Assembly (NCBI GenBank): GCA_009889585.1
Contig: WUQV01000305.1
Location: 1 to 12,795 of the forward strand
Direction: 5' to 3'
DNA: 12,795 bases
From: Candidatus Bathyarchaeota archaeon
Lineage (GTDB): Archaea > Thermoproteota > Bathyarchaeia > Bathyarchaeales > WUQV01
Under the pieces are notes generated by a model that saw only the letters and a list, made by a program, of their open reading frames with translations, had not been told where the DNA came from and searched no databases. This document shows, piece after piece, positions 12,221 to 12,795 of the stretch (the first letter of the stretch is position 1; each line of letters begins with the position of its first letter). The position numbers and the translations under genes were made by a program.

Positions 12221-12718
12221 TCAACTATGATAACGCTTTAAATGCTTTAAAAACCTCTCCACTACTGAATGCCACCAAGGCCTTAATTCTTCCCTTAGAT
12301 AAGCGAACTCTTGCGATAGATATGGATCATTCAATTGTTCATCTGCACGATATAATCTACGTTTGATCCATTCATAATCTCCTCTACTTAAGGCATAAGC
12401 CAGCTCGTACTCCATCGCTTTTAAATGAGCTACGTAGACTTTAGGATAAAAATTTACGATAGTCTGTTTATAAATGGGAATATTATGTTTCTTTAGCTCG
12501 CTTATTTCAAGAACTTCATGAACCATTAAGAAGTCGTTGTTCAAAACATCCTCTAAAGTTATGATATTACCTGTAGGCGTTTCCCCTGTCATATAGTCGT
12601 AAAACTCTTCTGGCGATATATGTCTGAGTTCATATTTAAGCTGCCTCAATATACTCATGGCTTCTTCAATCTTCACGTTAATTCTTTCCATCACATCCTG
12701 TTTCCCTTTAACTTTCAT
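12221..12718 (-). CDS. Hypothetical protein, mostly helical, 165 aa
   Basis: I do not recognise this family. The protein is charged and probably nearly all helical. An N-terminal amphipathic helix (about 6-33, ERINVKIEEAMSILRQLKYE) is followed by a short, less regular part (34-62: HISPEEFYDYMTGETPTGN, then ITLEDVLNNDF). Helices with MVHEVLEISELKKH (65-78) come next, and the C-terminal half (95-165) is rich in Tyr, Leu, Glu and Arg and ends in a basic stretch (ERFLKHLKRYHS). There are no cysteines, no signal peptide and no membrane segment. The ATG at 12718 has a GGTGGG immediately before it; M10 is an alternative start. A TATA-like GGAATAAGCC (12761-12770, minus) lies upstream. About 100 nt and ilvD's own promoter separate it from ilvD, so it is probably its own unit. 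It shares the AT-rich composition of ilvD. Coding status is well supported by length, codon pattern and start context. Confidence 0.8.
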   Translation of the reverse strand: MKVKGKQDVMERINVKIEEAMSILRQLKYELRHISPEEFYDYMTGETPTGNIITLEDVLNNDFLMVHEVLEISELKKHNIPIYKQTIVNFYPKVYVAHLKAMEYELAYALSRGDYEWIKRRLYRADEQLNDPYLSQEFAYLREELRPWWHSVVERFLKHLKRYHS

Positions 12719-12760
12719 CCCACCGCCTCTTCTTAAGTTGATTTACGTAAGAGGACTTAA

Positions 12761-12770
12761 GGCTTATTCC
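12761..12770 (-). promoter_or_regulatory. possible TATA box of the 12221-12718 gene
   Basis: The minus strand reads GGAATAAGCC, centred about 47 nt upstream of the ATG, which would leave a leader of about 20 nt containing the GGTGGG ribosome binding site. A CATATAG sequence further upstream (around 12783-12789) is an alternative. Confidence 0.3.
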
Positions 12771-12795
12771 AGCCGTGAGTACTATATGGGCTCGA

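Noticed and set aside
12209..12240. AAGGAGGG followed by ATG ATA ACG CTT TAA on the plus strand, resembling a translated short leader.
   Set aside because: A four-codon frame with no downstream plus-strand gene; it lies between two minus-strand genes and overlaps the end of one.
1..12795. CRISPR array, toxin-antitoxin pair or defence island.
   Set aside because: No regularly spaced direct repeats, no cas-like genes and no short toxin/antitoxin-like gene pair found on reading both strands.

Overview
The window is a chromosomal segment from an archaeon, most likely of the Thermoproteota/TACK group. The support is: RNA polymerase subunit Rpo11 (RpoL), exosome subunit Csl4, archaeal-type Dph2, a METTL5-like rRNA methyltransferase, ribosomal protein L10e (uL16), a tRNA-Gly whose D-loop appears to carry an intron, TATA boxes about 25-30 nt upstream of several genes, and short or absent leaders. 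The finer lineage cannot be fixed from the sequence alone. Nearly all genes look intact and are packed tightly on the minus strand.

Layout. 1-260: a minus-strand tRNA-Gly(CCC) with encoded CCA. 262-1752: hypA-hypD, two [NiFe]-hydrogenase maturation genes on the minus strand; hypD seems to start upstream of its first ATG. 1988-2374: a small plus-strand RNase III-fold protein of Mini-III type, whose 3' end overlaps rpoL. 2348-4842: a minus-strand operon dph2 - METTL5-like methyltransferase - csl4 - rpoL in which every junction overlaps, joining translation-factor modification, rRNA modification, RNA decay and transcription. 4917-7912: rpl10e followed 14 nt later by ppsA (phosphoenolpyruvate synthase, TTG start). 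7985-8224: no intact gene; it holds what looks like the C-terminal end of an IS200/IS605-type TnpB gene (plus strand) ending in a strong hairpin that abuts the stop codon of the next gene. 8225-8746: a dCTP deaminase/dUTPase-family protein (minus). 8909-10357: a membrane transporter related to Nramp but without the DPGN motif (plus). 10429-12120: ilvD, dihydroxy-acid dehydratase (minus), apparently leaderless. 12221-12718: an unrecognised, mostly helical protein (minus).

Functionally the segment mixes housekeeping information processing (tRNA-Gly, Rpo11, Csl4, Dph2, METTL5-like, L10e) with central metabolism (PpsA gluconeogenesis, IlvD branched-chain amino acids) and hydrogenase assembly. HypA/HypD imply a [NiFe] hydrogenase elsewhere in the genome; no structural hydrogenase gene is visible here. 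Base composition shifts by eye: the right end (ilvD and the unknown gene) is AT-richer than ppsA/L10e (24/60 G+C at 11221-11280 against 37/60 at 7021-7080).

I found no clear new multi-gene system. The most interesting items are the D-loop tRNA intron, the TnpB/right-end remnant that could still give a guide-RNA-like transcript, the Mini-III-like protein, the altered HypA N-terminus, the non-ATG start of hypD, and the non-canonical Nramp-like transporter.
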